64,000 bases of DNA, from NCBI GenBank assembly GCA_965228905.1, contig CBDDII010000003.1, positions 62,001 through 126,000 of the forward strand, given 5' to 3'. The position numbers and the translations under genes were made by a program. This stretch comes from CALKXV01 sp965228905 (GTDB lineage Bacteria; Pseudomonadota; Alphaproteobacteria; Rhodobacterales; Rhodobacteraceae). Under the pieces are notes generated by a model. That model did no database searches, had not been told where the DNA came from, and was given only the letters and a program-made list of their open reading frames with translations. Shown here one piece after another: positions 24,501 to 32,393 of this stretch (position 1 is the first letter of the stretch; each line of letters begins with the position of its first letter).

Positions 24501-26005
24501 GCCAATGCCTCAAGATAATTATCCCAGAACACGTTCCTGAACAGCCGGTCGGGGTCCAGCTCCAGCTTCCGGCGCACGAAATCCTCTGCACCGGGATAGC
24601 CCCGCACCAGTTGATCCACCCGTGCATGGGGACGATAGGGCAGGTAATATGTCCCGCCGATGTCCAACACCCGCTCGATCAACTCCTGCGTCATCCGGCG
24701 ATGATCGGCCTCGGCGCGCAAGGTCATCTCCTGGCTGAACAGCATCACGCAGGCGATGCGCGGGCCCGGCGCATAGGCCAGAACGCTTTCCTGGTCCGCC
24801 GCCACATACCGCAGGGTGATGTTCAGCATCTCCTGATAGCTCGACGGAATCACCTCCTGGCAGGCGGTGACAAAATCGGCAAACCGGTTCGGCGGCACGA
24901 AATACTCGTGCAAAATATCCGTGCGCGTCGGATCGCCATCGTCCAGCGTCACCACCGGCTCGTTCAGCAGCGAATTGCGCGTCACCTCACCCGCTCCGAT
25001 CCGCGGGCCAAGACCCGCCTCGAACCACCAGCGCAAATCCTTCGCACTTTCATTCATCAGTTGCGCGCGGAACACACGCGCCGCCGCCTTCGACATGAAG
25101 CCCGAGCCGCTGGCCGCCGGCAGGTCCAGCTGATCACCCTCTTCGCGATAGGTGATCATCAGCGCATCTTCAAAGAACGTCTCGCGATCCACGTTCAATC
25201 GGCCATAGGCCATGTTGACGTCACCCGCCTCGATCGCCCCGATGAAATAGGGCGCGAACTCGCGCGCTGGCATGTGTTGGAACGTCGGCACCAGACGCTT
25301 GTTCGGCACCATCTCGACCTCCATGTCGACGATGGCCCCGGTTAGCCCGTACCCCCCCATGGTCAGGTTGAACAATTCGGGAAACTCGGTCCGGCTGACC
25401 CGGAGTAGCTCGCCATCCGGGCGCAAGAGGTAAAAGGACTTCACCGTCGCCCCCATTGGCCCATGGGGCACCGGCCAGCCATGGGCGTTGACGGCAAAGG
25501 TCGCCGCCACGCCGAAATCGTTATTCGACTGCATGACCTTGGGGCTCATGCCTTGCGCATCCAGCGCGGCGATCACCTCGGACCACCGCGCACCGGGATG
25601 CACGCGATAGACAAGATTGCCGATGTCGGTTTCGATCAGCCCGTTGTCAAAGGTCACCGCATGACCGCCGGGCGGGATCGCATGCCCCCCCATGGAATGC
25701 CGCGCCGCCCCGATGTTGAAAGGCCGCCCCTCGGCACGGGCCTCTTCCATCTCGGCGCGAAGCCGCGCGATCAGGGCCTCACCCGGATTTTCCTGAACCA
25801 CGATATGACGAAAGATCGGCGTCTCGCTCAAAAGGCTCGCGTCATTCAACGTGCCCTCGGCGCCGGTCGGCTGGAACAGCCGCGTGCCTTCCACCGGCGG
25901 CACCTTCGAACCGAACCGATGCACGGCATAACCGCCAAGTGCTGCACCCCCCAGCAAAAGCGCGGCCCGCCGGGTCAACTGCCCCCTGACCGATCCATAT
26001 GCCAT
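24497..26005 (-). CDS. Tat-exported FAD-linked oxidase (sugar-lactone oxidase type)
   Basis: A 502-residue oxidoreductase of the vanillyl-alcohol-oxidase/FAD_binding_4 family. A twin-arginine leader (QLTRRAALLLGGAALGG, residues 9-25) predicts export with the cofactor bound. The FAD-binding domain shows NIGAARHSMGGHAI (residues about 97-110) and the C-terminal part resembles D-arabinono-1,4-lactone oxidase. Substrate is unknown. It heads an overlapping operon with three membrane or membrane-anchored proteins, suggesting periplasmic substrate oxidation linked to the membrane. No histidine in the typical covalent flavin context beyond RHSMGGH was checked. Confidence 0.8.
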   Translation of the reverse strand: MAYGSVRGQLTRRAALLLGGAALGGYAVHRFGSKVPPVEGTRLFQPTGAEGTLNDASLLSETPIFRHIVVQENPGEALIARLRAEMEEARAEGRPFNIGAARHSMGGHAIPPGGHAVTFDNGLIETDIGNLVYRVHPGARWSEVIAALDAQGMSPKVMQSNNDFGVAATFAVNAHGWPVPHGPMGATVKSFYLLRPDGELLRVSRTEFPELFNLTMGGYGLTGAIVDMEVEMVPNKRLVPTFQHMPAREFAPYFIGAIEAGDVNMAYGRLNVDRETFFEDALMITYREEGDQLDLPAASGSGFMSKAAARVFRAQLMNESAKDLRWWFEAGLGPRIGAGEVTRNSLLNEPVVTLDDGDPTRTDILHEYFVPPNRFADFVTACQEVIPSSYQEMLNITLRYVAADQESVLAYAPGPRIACVMLFSQEMTLRAEADHRRMTQELIERVLDIGGTYYLPYRPHARVDQLVRGYPGAEDFVRRKLELDPDRLFRNVFWDNYLEALA

Positions 26006-26066
26006 GCCTGTCCTCGTTTAGTTTCTGCTCATTTGCTTCGTCATAACATAGGCACGGCGCAACGCA

Positions 26067-26192
26067 TCATCTGATTAATTCGCCGGATAGGCCCACGCCC
26101 GCGCGAGAAATCTGGTCGACCTCATGCAGACCCACCAGCGTGCGCCGCCCTTCGGGCAACGGCGCAACAAACAGCCATTCCCCGTGCTTCAA
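26067..26192 (-). pseudogene. GC-rich C-terminal gene remnant
   Basis: A 41-codon open frame ends with TGA at 26069-26067 and reads LKHGEWLFVAPLPEGRRTLV, GLHEVDQISRAGVGLSGELI, R. Its composition and residue pattern look like a genuine coding tail in the resident high-G+C style. Upstream in this frame is an immediate stop at the edge of the low-G+C gene. It is therefore probably the 3' end of a resident gene cut off by an insertion. I cannot identify the parent protein. A very short intact gene from TTG is less likely. Confidence 0.4.
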
Positions 26193-27409
26193 TCAACGCG
26201 GCTACTATATGCTCTGTCCAAAATGCTTTCATAGGAAACTAGCTCTTTGGATTGACACCCAACTTCCTCGATAAGATTTCGATGAGCACTTTCCATGCTC
26301 GCTTGCTCCATCGCGAAATTCGAAAGCGCACGGACAATACCAACATCACTTCGTTCAACCACCGAAGCTTCCATTCGCAAGAGCCGACCAATAAACCCGT
26401 GGAAAGCGTTGCTATATCGTTCAACAAACGGCTGTCTCACCATCGTAGTTCCGGCGATGTAACGCTCGAAGTAGTTTGTCCTCTTCATGAAACTGTATTC
26501 CGTTCCCACATATCTTGTCATTTGTATTGAAAACGGAACAGATGCAGAACCAGTTTCGCATAGCGTCGAATAGGCATCGTGGTAACTGATATAGTACAGT
26601 GAGGTCAAAATCTGGTCGTTAAGGTCTTTTCCGTATGGAAACCATTTGTTGTCAGCAAGGTCTCTGATGATCTTCGCACGCATAGTGTCGACATTGGACA
26701 ATCGCAACCTGTGTTCCTTTGGTGCGCCAAATCTCTCTAAATATTCACTCATTGAAACGGGGAATGCATACGCGAGTTCTACAGAAACTATTCGTCTTTT
26801 GTTTATGTGCAACTCACCAATCGAAAACATCGTTGGCGGAGATAAGTGCCTGTGAAAAAACCAGGATACACCCACGCAATTCTGAGAGCCGAAACGATTT
26901 TTCATTCTCAGTTTGCGAGTATTGAGTGTAAAACAGCGAACAGATGTGCGGTCACCAGAAGACAGCACCGAAACTTCCTTCATGATTGAAGTCGTTTTGT
27001 TTCCTTCATGATCAATAAATTCTACGTTATTTCCGCGAAATGATATTTGACCAATGATCGTTCGCTCCGTGGTTGCGTCACTTCTTCCAATCCCAAGCTC
27101 TTTCTGCGACGGAACAACGATTGTAAACGTTCCGCCATCAAGACGCTCATGCCTTGCCCATATCGCAAAGGCTGCCTGCGAGTTGAGGCTACTGGCAAAC
27201 CCAAATCCATTTGGGGCTCCGGAGGCGTAGGCGGGGTAGCATGGAAATACAGACATCAGAGCGTCCGGCCTGTGAAGAGGACTATCAAATGCGGTAGACG
27301 GCAAGTTATTCTGACCGTCTGCATAGCAGGCAACGGCTGCAGAAGGCAGAAAGCTCAAAGACAGGTAAACCAATAAACCTTGAAAAAATTGCTTGATTTT
27401 ACTCGCCAT
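26189..27409 (-). CDS. Low-G+C orphan secreted protein
   Basis: A 406-residue protein with a Sec signal peptide (residues 1-27, ending AVA-C). No family is recognised. The mature part has six cysteines spread along it (CYADG, FPCYP, VRCFT, NCVGV, TLCET, VGCQS), which could form disulfides in the periplasm. Base composition and codon use are clearly more A/T-rich than all neighbours (for example TTTATTG, AAATCAATT-type codons), pointing to horizontal transfer. It lies between a flavin oxidase operon and a YkuD gene, with a truncated GC-rich frame at its 3' edge. No transposase, integrase or tRNA is beside it. Confidence 0.72.
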   Translation of the reverse strand: MASKIKQFFQGLLVYLSLSFLPSAAVACYADGQNNLPSTAFDSPLHRPDALMSVFPCYPAYASGAPNGFGFASSLNSQAAFAIWARHERLDGGTFTIVVPSQKELGIGRSDATTERTIIGQISFRGNNVEFIDHEGNKTTSIMKEVSVLSSGDRTSVRCFTLNTRKLRMKNRFGSQNCVGVSWFFHRHLSPPTMFSIGELHINKRRIVSVELAYAFPVSMSEYLERFGAPKEHRLRLSNVDTMRAKIIRDLADNKWFPYGKDLNDQILTSLYYISYHDAYSTLCETGSASVPFSIQMTRYVGTEYSFMKRTNYFERYIAGTTMVRQPFVERYSNAFHGFIGRLLRMEASVVERSDVGIVRALSNFAMEQASMESAHRNLIEEVGCQSKELVSYESILDRAYSSRVD

Positions 27410-27620
27410 GCTTCACTTTCCCTTCTGCAGCGCACTCGTGCAAAGCTACTGCAAGTAGCCTACTCCGTCGAGCCTGCACAGCGATCATCAAGTGCACAAT
27501 TCTTGAGAAAAAGTGCGCAGCAAAGCCCGTCATATCGCAATTGACGAATATGTGACTTGTGACCCGAGCATGGCGATGTCATCCCTCGGACAACGACAGT
27601 TTGCACAAGATCGAAACACC
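27410..27620. other. Intergenic region upstream of the low-G+C gene and the YkuD gene
   Basis: 211 bases between divergent starts with no gene seen. The half next to 27410 is A/T-rich like the orphan, the other half is closer to chromosomal composition, so one edge of the transferred segment probably lies here. No clear repeats were seen at the edges. Confidence 0.5.
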
Positions 27621-28169
27621 ATGAAACGCTCTGATTTCTCGCGCCGCGACTTTCTTCAGGCCACGGCAATCGCCCTTGCCGCACCCAACGTGCTTGCCGC
27701 ACAGGCGACCACCCGCAACGCCTCCGGTTTCGTCAAACTGGATTGGCAGGAACATTTCGACAAACTGGGCAAGGGTGCGATCATCGCCGACACACGGTCG
27801 CGCGCGCTGCACTACTGGAACGCCGACGGCTGCGATTACCGAGTCTTTCCGACCTCGGTGCCGCGCACCGACGAACTCACCAAACGCGGCTACACCTCGA
27901 TCGTGCGCAAGAAGATCGGACCAAGCTGGACGCCGACAGCCTCGCAGATGGAGCGTTTCCCGGACTGGAAGCCAATCGGCCCCGGCCCGGACAATCCGCT
28001 TGGCACCCATGCGATGTACCTCGGCTGGCCCGCCTATATCATCCACGGCACCCACGACACCCGCAAGATCGGGCGGCGCAGCTCGGACGGCTGCATCGGG
28101 CTTTACAATCCCGACATCGCCGAACTGTTCGACGTGGCCCAGGTCGGGGTGCAGGTGCTGCTGCTCTGA
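27621..28169 (+). CDS. Tat-exported L,D-transpeptidase (YkuD family)
   Basis: A 182-residue periplasmic protein. The leader RRDFLQATAIALAAP (residues 8-22) carries twin arginines and ends in LAA. The YkuD catalytic signature is complete: HGTHDTRKIGRRSSDGC (142-158) with His142 and nucleophile Cys158. It should form 3-3 crosslinks in peptidoglycan or attach proteins to it. Start at the ATG 27621; longer frames upstream have no leader. It is followed by a possible hairpin terminator at 28229. Confidence 0.9.
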   Translation: MKRSDFSRRDFLQATAIALAAPNVLAAQATTRNASGFVKLDWQEHFDKLGKGAIIADTRSRALHYWNADGCDYRVFPTSVPRTDELTKRGYTSIVRKKIGPSWTPTASQMERFPDWKPIGPGPDNPLGTHAMYLGWPAYIIHGTHDTRKIGRRSSDGCIGLYNPDIAELFDVAQVGVQVLLL

Positions 28170-28228
28170 CGGGCTTCAGAACCGCCGGTTCAGACAACTT
28201 TAACCAAGCCTAACAGCAGTTACCGCCA

Positions 28229-28254
28229 ATCGGCTCCCTTTTCAGGGGGCCGAT
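28229..28254. terminator. Possible bidirectional terminator hairpin
   Basis: ATCGGCTCCC pairs with GGGGGCCGAT over 10 bp with one G-T wobble and a TTTTCA loop. It lies between the convergent YkuD and xthA genes. No U-tract follows on either strand, so it is only tentatively a terminator. Next to it (about 28261-28291) the string AATACCGACGT is repeated in tandem. Confidence 0.4.
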
Positions 28255-28331
28255 CCATCCACCGACGCAATACCGACGTAATACCGACGTGATGATTTCG
28301 CCCGTTTCGCCCCGTTTCACGGCATTAACCG

Positions 28332-29120
28332 TCAAAGATCGAAGGATGCGAAAACCGGGGCATGATCGCTCGGCTGCTCCCATCCCCGCACGCCCCGCAA
28401 GATGCGCGACCCATGCGCGGCACCAGCAATATCAGGCGTCGCCCAGACATGATCCAATCGCCGCCCCTTGTCCGCCGCGTCCCAGTCAGGGGACCGATAG
28501 GACCACCAGCTATACAGATTTCCCTCCGGAATATCCGCCCGCGTCACGTCCACCCAGGAACCCGCATCCTGCACTTCGCCCAGGTGTTCCACCTCGATCG
28601 GCGTGTGGCTGACAACTTTCAACAGCTTCTTGTGATCCCAGACGTCATCCTCGCGCGGCGCGATGTTCAAGTCCCCGACAAGAATGGATTTTTTCGGCTT
28701 TTTCCCGTGATAGGCATCCCGCATCTCGGTCAGGAAATCCAGCTTCTGACCGAACTTCTCATTGATCTCGCGATCCGGTTTATCCCCGCCCGCAGGCACA
28801 TAGAAATTGTGGATCGTGACCCCGTTTTCCAACTGCCCCGCGATATGGCGCGCATGGCCCAGCCCGGCCCAATCCCGCGCCTCGACCTCGACAATCGGCA
28901 GCTTCGACAGGATCGCAACGCCGTTGTACCCCTTCTGCCCCCGCGCCACCATGTGGGAGTACCCAAGTGCCTGAAACACCTCGACCGGGATCTTCTCGAC
29001 CGGCGACTTGCACTCCTGCAAACACAGCACATCGGGCATTTCCTCGGTCATCAACCGCGAAACCAACCCCGCCCGAAGTCGCACCGAATTGATGTTCCAG
29101 GTAGCAAGCGAAAAGGTCAT
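28332..29120 (-). CDS. xthA: Exodeoxyribonuclease III
   Basis: A 262-residue AP endonuclease / 3'-5' exonuclease in base-excision repair. Conserved blocks are present: ATWNINSVR (residues 6-14), LCLQECK with the metal-binding Glu (about 32-38), GYNGVAIL, VGDLNIAP with the catalytic Asp-x-Asn, RLDHVWAT and the terminal SDHAPV. Length is usual. It directly abuts the alpha/beta hydrolase gene upstream and may be cotranscribed with it. Confidence 0.95.
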   Translation of the reverse strand: MTFSLATWNINSVRLRAGLVSRLMTEEMPDVLCLQECKSPVEKIPVEVFQALGYSHMVARGQKGYNGVAILSKLPIVEVEARDWAGLGHARHIAGQLENGVTIHNFYVPAGGDKPDREINEKFGQKLDFLTEMRDAYHGKKPKKSILVGDLNIAPREDDVWDHKKLLKVVSHTPIEVEHLGEVQDAGSWVDVTRADIPEGNLYSWWSYRSPDWDAADKGRRLDHVWATPDIAGAAHGSRILRGVRGWEQPSDHAPVFASFDL

Positions 29121-30116
29121 TCAGTTCTCCGGAGTCGTTTGATTTTCCACGCCGATTTCAGCCAGCGCGTTCAGCAGCAATGCGTTGAATTGGTTCGGGT
29201 TCTCGATCTGCGGGATATGCCCCACATCCTCCATCCAGACCAGCGCGGCATCGCCCAAAGCATCCTGCAATTGCAAGGCCTGATCGGGTGGCGTGACCGT
29301 ATCCTCGCGCCCCCAGATCAGGGTGACAGGCAGGCCCAGACCGCCATAGTTTTCCGGCACCGAACTCGCCGCCCCACGCGGCGGAACCAGCAGCGTTGGC
29401 AGCCAGCGGGCAATCGTGTCGGTCGTGCCCTGCCGCGTCAGCGGGTATTCCAGCACAGCCACCCGTTCATCCGTGATCGCCTCTTCCCGGTGGACGAACC
29501 GCTTGAACAAAGGGCCGATCAGAAGGGGGTTGGTCACCGTGTTGGCCACCGCAATCTCGCGCACCACTTCCGACCCAAGCGGCGCAGGCATCTCCTGCCC
29601 CGTTCCATCCTTGCCCAGGGCCAATGCCCCCGCGATGATGACCCCGCCGGAAAAGGCTTCGGGCGATGCAATCATGGCCTCCGCAGCCGCACCCGCCCCA
29701 AATGAATGCGCCACGACAACAGGGCGAATGCCCCGCGCCTCGGCAAAGGACAGGATGCGTAGCCCCTGCGCCTGGCGACTGTAATCGGTGAAGTTATCCC
29801 GATCGGAGAGCCCCATGGGCGGCAGGTCGATGGCAATGGCGCGATAGCCCTCGACGGCCAAAACCTCCATCGTTTCAACCCACAAACCGGCCCAACCGAC
29901 CGAGCCGTGGATCAACAGAACCGGCTGTCCGTCATCCGGCCCCATCTCGATGGCATGAATGCGACCATGGGCGGTTTCAACGAAAGTGCCACCTTGGGGC
30001 AAAAGCTCATCGGCCGTGAAACGTTCGCGCTGATCCGCCGCAAACCGGAACCCGCCGATGGCCACCGCCAAAAGCGAAACGATCCAGAAAACCGTGCGGA
30101 GGAGAGAGCGCAGCAT
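29121..30116 (-). CDS. Membrane-anchored alpha/beta-hydrolase
   Basis: A 331-residue hydrolase with an N-terminal membrane anchor (residues about 5-25). The catalytic Ser138 lies in the elbow AHSFGAG, the oxyanion region is LLIHGSVGWAG (67-77), the acid is probably in WGREDTVTP (about 275-283) and the histidine is in DVGHIPQIENP (about 302-312). Substrate is unknown; the HG-S-G set is that of esterases and haloalkane dehalogenase-like enzymes. It lies downstream of the dpp operon on the same strand, 62 bases away, and just ahead of xthA. Confidence 0.85.
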   Translation of the reverse strand: MLRSLLRTVFWIVSLLAVAIGGFRFAADQRERFTADELLPQGGTFVETAHGRIHAIEMGPDDGQPVLLIHGSVGWAGLWVETMEVLAVEGYRAIAIDLPPMGLSDRDNFTDYSRQAQGLRILSFAEARGIRPVVVAHSFGAGAAAEAMIASPEAFSGGVIIAGALALGKDGTGQEMPAPLGSEVVREIAVANTVTNPLLIGPLFKRFVHREEAITDERVAVLEYPLTRQGTTDTIARWLPTLLVPPRGAASSVPENYGGLGLPVTLIWGREDTVTPPDQALQLQDALGDAALVWMEDVGHIPQIENPNQFNALLLNALAEIGVENQTTPEN

Positions 30117-30178
30117 CCACCTGCCCCATGTCGTTTTCGCGCACTCTAAGGCGCGGTCGGATCACGGGCAACCCGCGC

Positions 30179-32263
30179 CTATTCGGCGGCAATCTTGATG
30201 ACCGGCTCCATGCTGTTCAACTCGGCCTCGGACAGATGGCACTTGATCTCGTGACCCTCGGCCAGCCGCCGCATCGGCGGCACGTCCTTTTCGCACAACC
30301 CGCCTGGCACCTTGTCTTTCCAGCGGCATCTTGTCTGGAACGGACAACCGGTCGGCGGGTTCATGGCCGAGGGAATGTCACCCTCAAGCACGATATGCTG
30401 TTTCTCGATGCTGGTGTCAGCAATCGGGACAGCGGAAAGCAAAGCCTCGGTATAGGGGTGATAGGGTGGCGCAAACACCTCGTCCGTGCTGCCGATTTCG
30501 ACCACATGGCCAAGGTACATCACCATCACGCGGTCAGCCAGGTAACGCACGATGGAAAGGTCGTGGCTGATGAACAAAAGCGTGGTCTTTTCATTCCGCT
30601 GGATCTCCATCAAAAGGTCGGTCACAGCCGCCTGCACGGAAACGTCCAGCGCCGAAACCGGTTCGTCCGCGATCACGATGCGGGCACCGCCGGCAAAGGC
30701 ACGCGCGATGCCAACGCGCTGTTTCTGGCCCCCCGAAAGCTGACGCGGCATCCGTTCGGCGAACTCGCGCGGCAGCTTCACAAGGTCCAGAAGCTCCAGC
30801 ATCCGGTTGCGGCGTTCGGTCTCGTTCTCTCCGATATTGAAGATTTCCAGCGCCCGGATGATCTGCCGCCCGACAGTCATCGACGGGTTAAGAGTATCGA
30901 AAGGATTTTGAAATACCATCTGAACCGAGGAAACAGTTTTGGTATCGCGGGCTTCGATCGGGGTGTCTTGAATTTCGGCATTGTCCAAAAGGATCTTGCC
31001 TTCGGTCGCGGTCTCCAGCCCCATCAACACCTTGGCAAAGGTGGATTTGCCGCAGCCGGATTCGCCCACGATGGCCAGGGTTTCGCTTTCGCGGGCCTCG
31101 AACGATAGGGTTTCGTTGGCCTTCACAACCTTCTTTGCGGCCCCGCCGAACAGGGCGTTGGCGGCGACTTCGTAGTACTTTTTCAGGTTGTCCATCTTCA
31201 AAACAACCTGCCCCGGTTCGGCCTTCTCGGTGACTTGCCCTGCCTGGATCGGCGCGTTCCAGTCGATCTCCTGGAACTTCAGGCAACGGGTCGCATGACG
31301 GTCATTGCCGGGAACCGTTTCCATCATGATGTCCTGCGCATCACAACGCCCGGCCTCGAAGTAATCACAGCGCGGGCCAAAGTTGCATCCCGGTGGACGT
31401 TCGTGCGGCAAAGGGAAGTTGCCCGGAATGGCGATCAGGGGCCGCGCGTTCTTGTCGGCCCCGGGCAAGGGGATCGAGCGGAACAACGCCTGCGTATAGG
31501 GATGCTGCATCTCGTCAAAGACATCGGCAATCGAACCTCGCTCCACCGCCTCGCCCGAATACATCACGCAGATCCGGTCACAGGTTTCCAGAACCAGCCC
31601 CAGGTTGTGGCTGATGAACAGCATCGAGGTCCCGTATTTCTTGCCGAGGTCTTTCACCAGTTCGACGACAGCGGCTTCGACCGTCACGTCCAGTGCGGTG
31701 GTCGGCTCGTCCAGAATCAGAAGTGACGGTTTCGACATCAAGGCCATGGCAATGACGATCCGCTGCTGCTGACCGCCCGACAACTGGTGCGGATAGCTGT
31801 CCAGCATCCGCTTGGGATCGGGCAGTTTCACGTCCGTCACCACCTCAAGCGCGCGCTGGTAGGCAACCTTTTCGTCCACGCCTTCGTGGATCATCGGGAC
31901 TTCCATCAACTGCTTGCCGATCTTCATGGCGGGGTTCAGTGACGCCATGGGTTCCTGATAGATCATGGCGATTTCCGACCCGCGGATGTCGCGCAATTCT
32001 TCCTGCGTCATCTCGTTCAGATCGCGCCCCTTGAACTTGATCGAACCACCCACGATCCGCCCGTTGACGCCCAGATCCTGCATCACCCCAAGGGCCACGG
32101 TGGATTTGCCGCAGCCAGACTCTCCGACAAGCCCCATGGCCTCGCCCGGTTGCACGACGCAGGAGAAATCCATCACCGCCGGGATCTCGCGCAGGCGCGT
32201 GAAAAAGCTGATCGACAGTTTGTCGATCTCAAGGATTGGTCCGTCGTAGTCCCATTTGGTCAT
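30179..32263 (-). CDS. Peptide ABC transporter, fused ATP-binding protein (DppD-DppF type)
   Basis: A 694-residue fusion of two ABC ATPase domains. First domain: Walker A GESGCGKST (47-55), signature LSGGQQQR, Walker B LLILDEP and the oligopeptide C-terminal zone with CNFGPRCDYFEAGRCD (a probable Fe-S/cysteine motif). Second domain: Walker A near residue 400, signature LSGGQKQR and VIADEP, and the end motif CPFQTRCRWK. It powers import by the dppB/dppC channel. I chose the ATG at 32263; the frame extends upstream into the hairpin array without a plausible start. Fused DppDF proteins occur in several alphaproteobacteria. Confidence 0.93.
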   Translation of the reverse strand: MTKWDYDGPILEIDKLSISFFTRLREIPAVMDFSCVVQPGEAMGLVGESGCGKSTVALGVMQDLGVNGRIVGGSIKFKGRDLNEMTQEELRDIRGSEIAMIYQEPMASLNPAMKIGKQLMEVPMIHEGVDEKVAYQRALEVVTDVKLPDPKRMLDSYPHQLSGGQQQRIVIAMALMSKPSLLILDEPTTALDVTVEAAVVELVKDLGKKYGTSMLFISHNLGLVLETCDRICVMYSGEAVERGSIADVFDEMQHPYTQALFRSIPLPGADKNARPLIAIPGNFPLPHERPPGCNFGPRCDYFEAGRCDAQDIMMETVPGNDRHATRCLKFQEIDWNAPIQAGQVTEKAEPGQVVLKMDNLKKYYEVAANALFGGAAKKVVKANETLSFEARESETLAIVGESGCGKSTFAKVLMGLETATEGKILLDNAEIQDTPIEARDTKTVSSVQMVFQNPFDTLNPSMTVGRQIIRALEIFNIGENETERRNRMLELLDLVKLPREFAERMPRQLSGGQKQRVGIARAFAGGARIVIADEPVSALDVSVQAAVTDLLMEIQRNEKTTLLFISHDLSIVRYLADRVMVMYLGHVVEIGSTDEVFAPPYHPYTEALLSAVPIADTSIEKQHIVLEGDIPSAMNPPTGCPFQTRCRWKDKVPGGLCEKDVPPMRRLAEGHEIKCHLSEAELNSMEPVIKIAAE

Positions 32264-32290
32264 GTCAGTTTTCCGTTCGAATGAAGGGAA

Positions 32291-32382
32291 ACGGAGAATG
32301 TCGCATTCTCCGTAACGAATTCGACGCGAATTCCACCGGAAACCGCGAGGGTTTCCGATGCAAAATCCGCGACGGATTTTGC
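32291..32382. repeat. Array of four tandem hairpins between dppC and dppDF
   Basis: Within 92 bases are four inverted repeats: 32291-32313 (10-bp perfect stem, loop TCG), 32317-32333 (7 bp, loop ACG), 32337-32357 (8 bp, loop GCGAG) and 32360-32382 (10-bp perfect stem, loop CGA). They are separated by only 2-3 bases and fill nearly all of the 130-base gap. Loops all contain a CG-centred trinucleotide. The stems differ in sequence, so this is not a simple tandem repeat. They would form a stem array in the dpp mRNA and may regulate stability or translation of dppDF. Confidence 0.85.
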
Positions 32383-32393
32383 CCGCTCGGCCA

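Noticed and set aside
26189..27620. Insertion sequence or prophage at the low-G+C segment
   Set aside because: No transposase, integrase, terminal repeats or phage genes were seen.
28261..28291. Tandem AATACCGACGT units as a possible CRISPR or iteron
   Set aside because: Only two to three units of eleven bases with no spacers.
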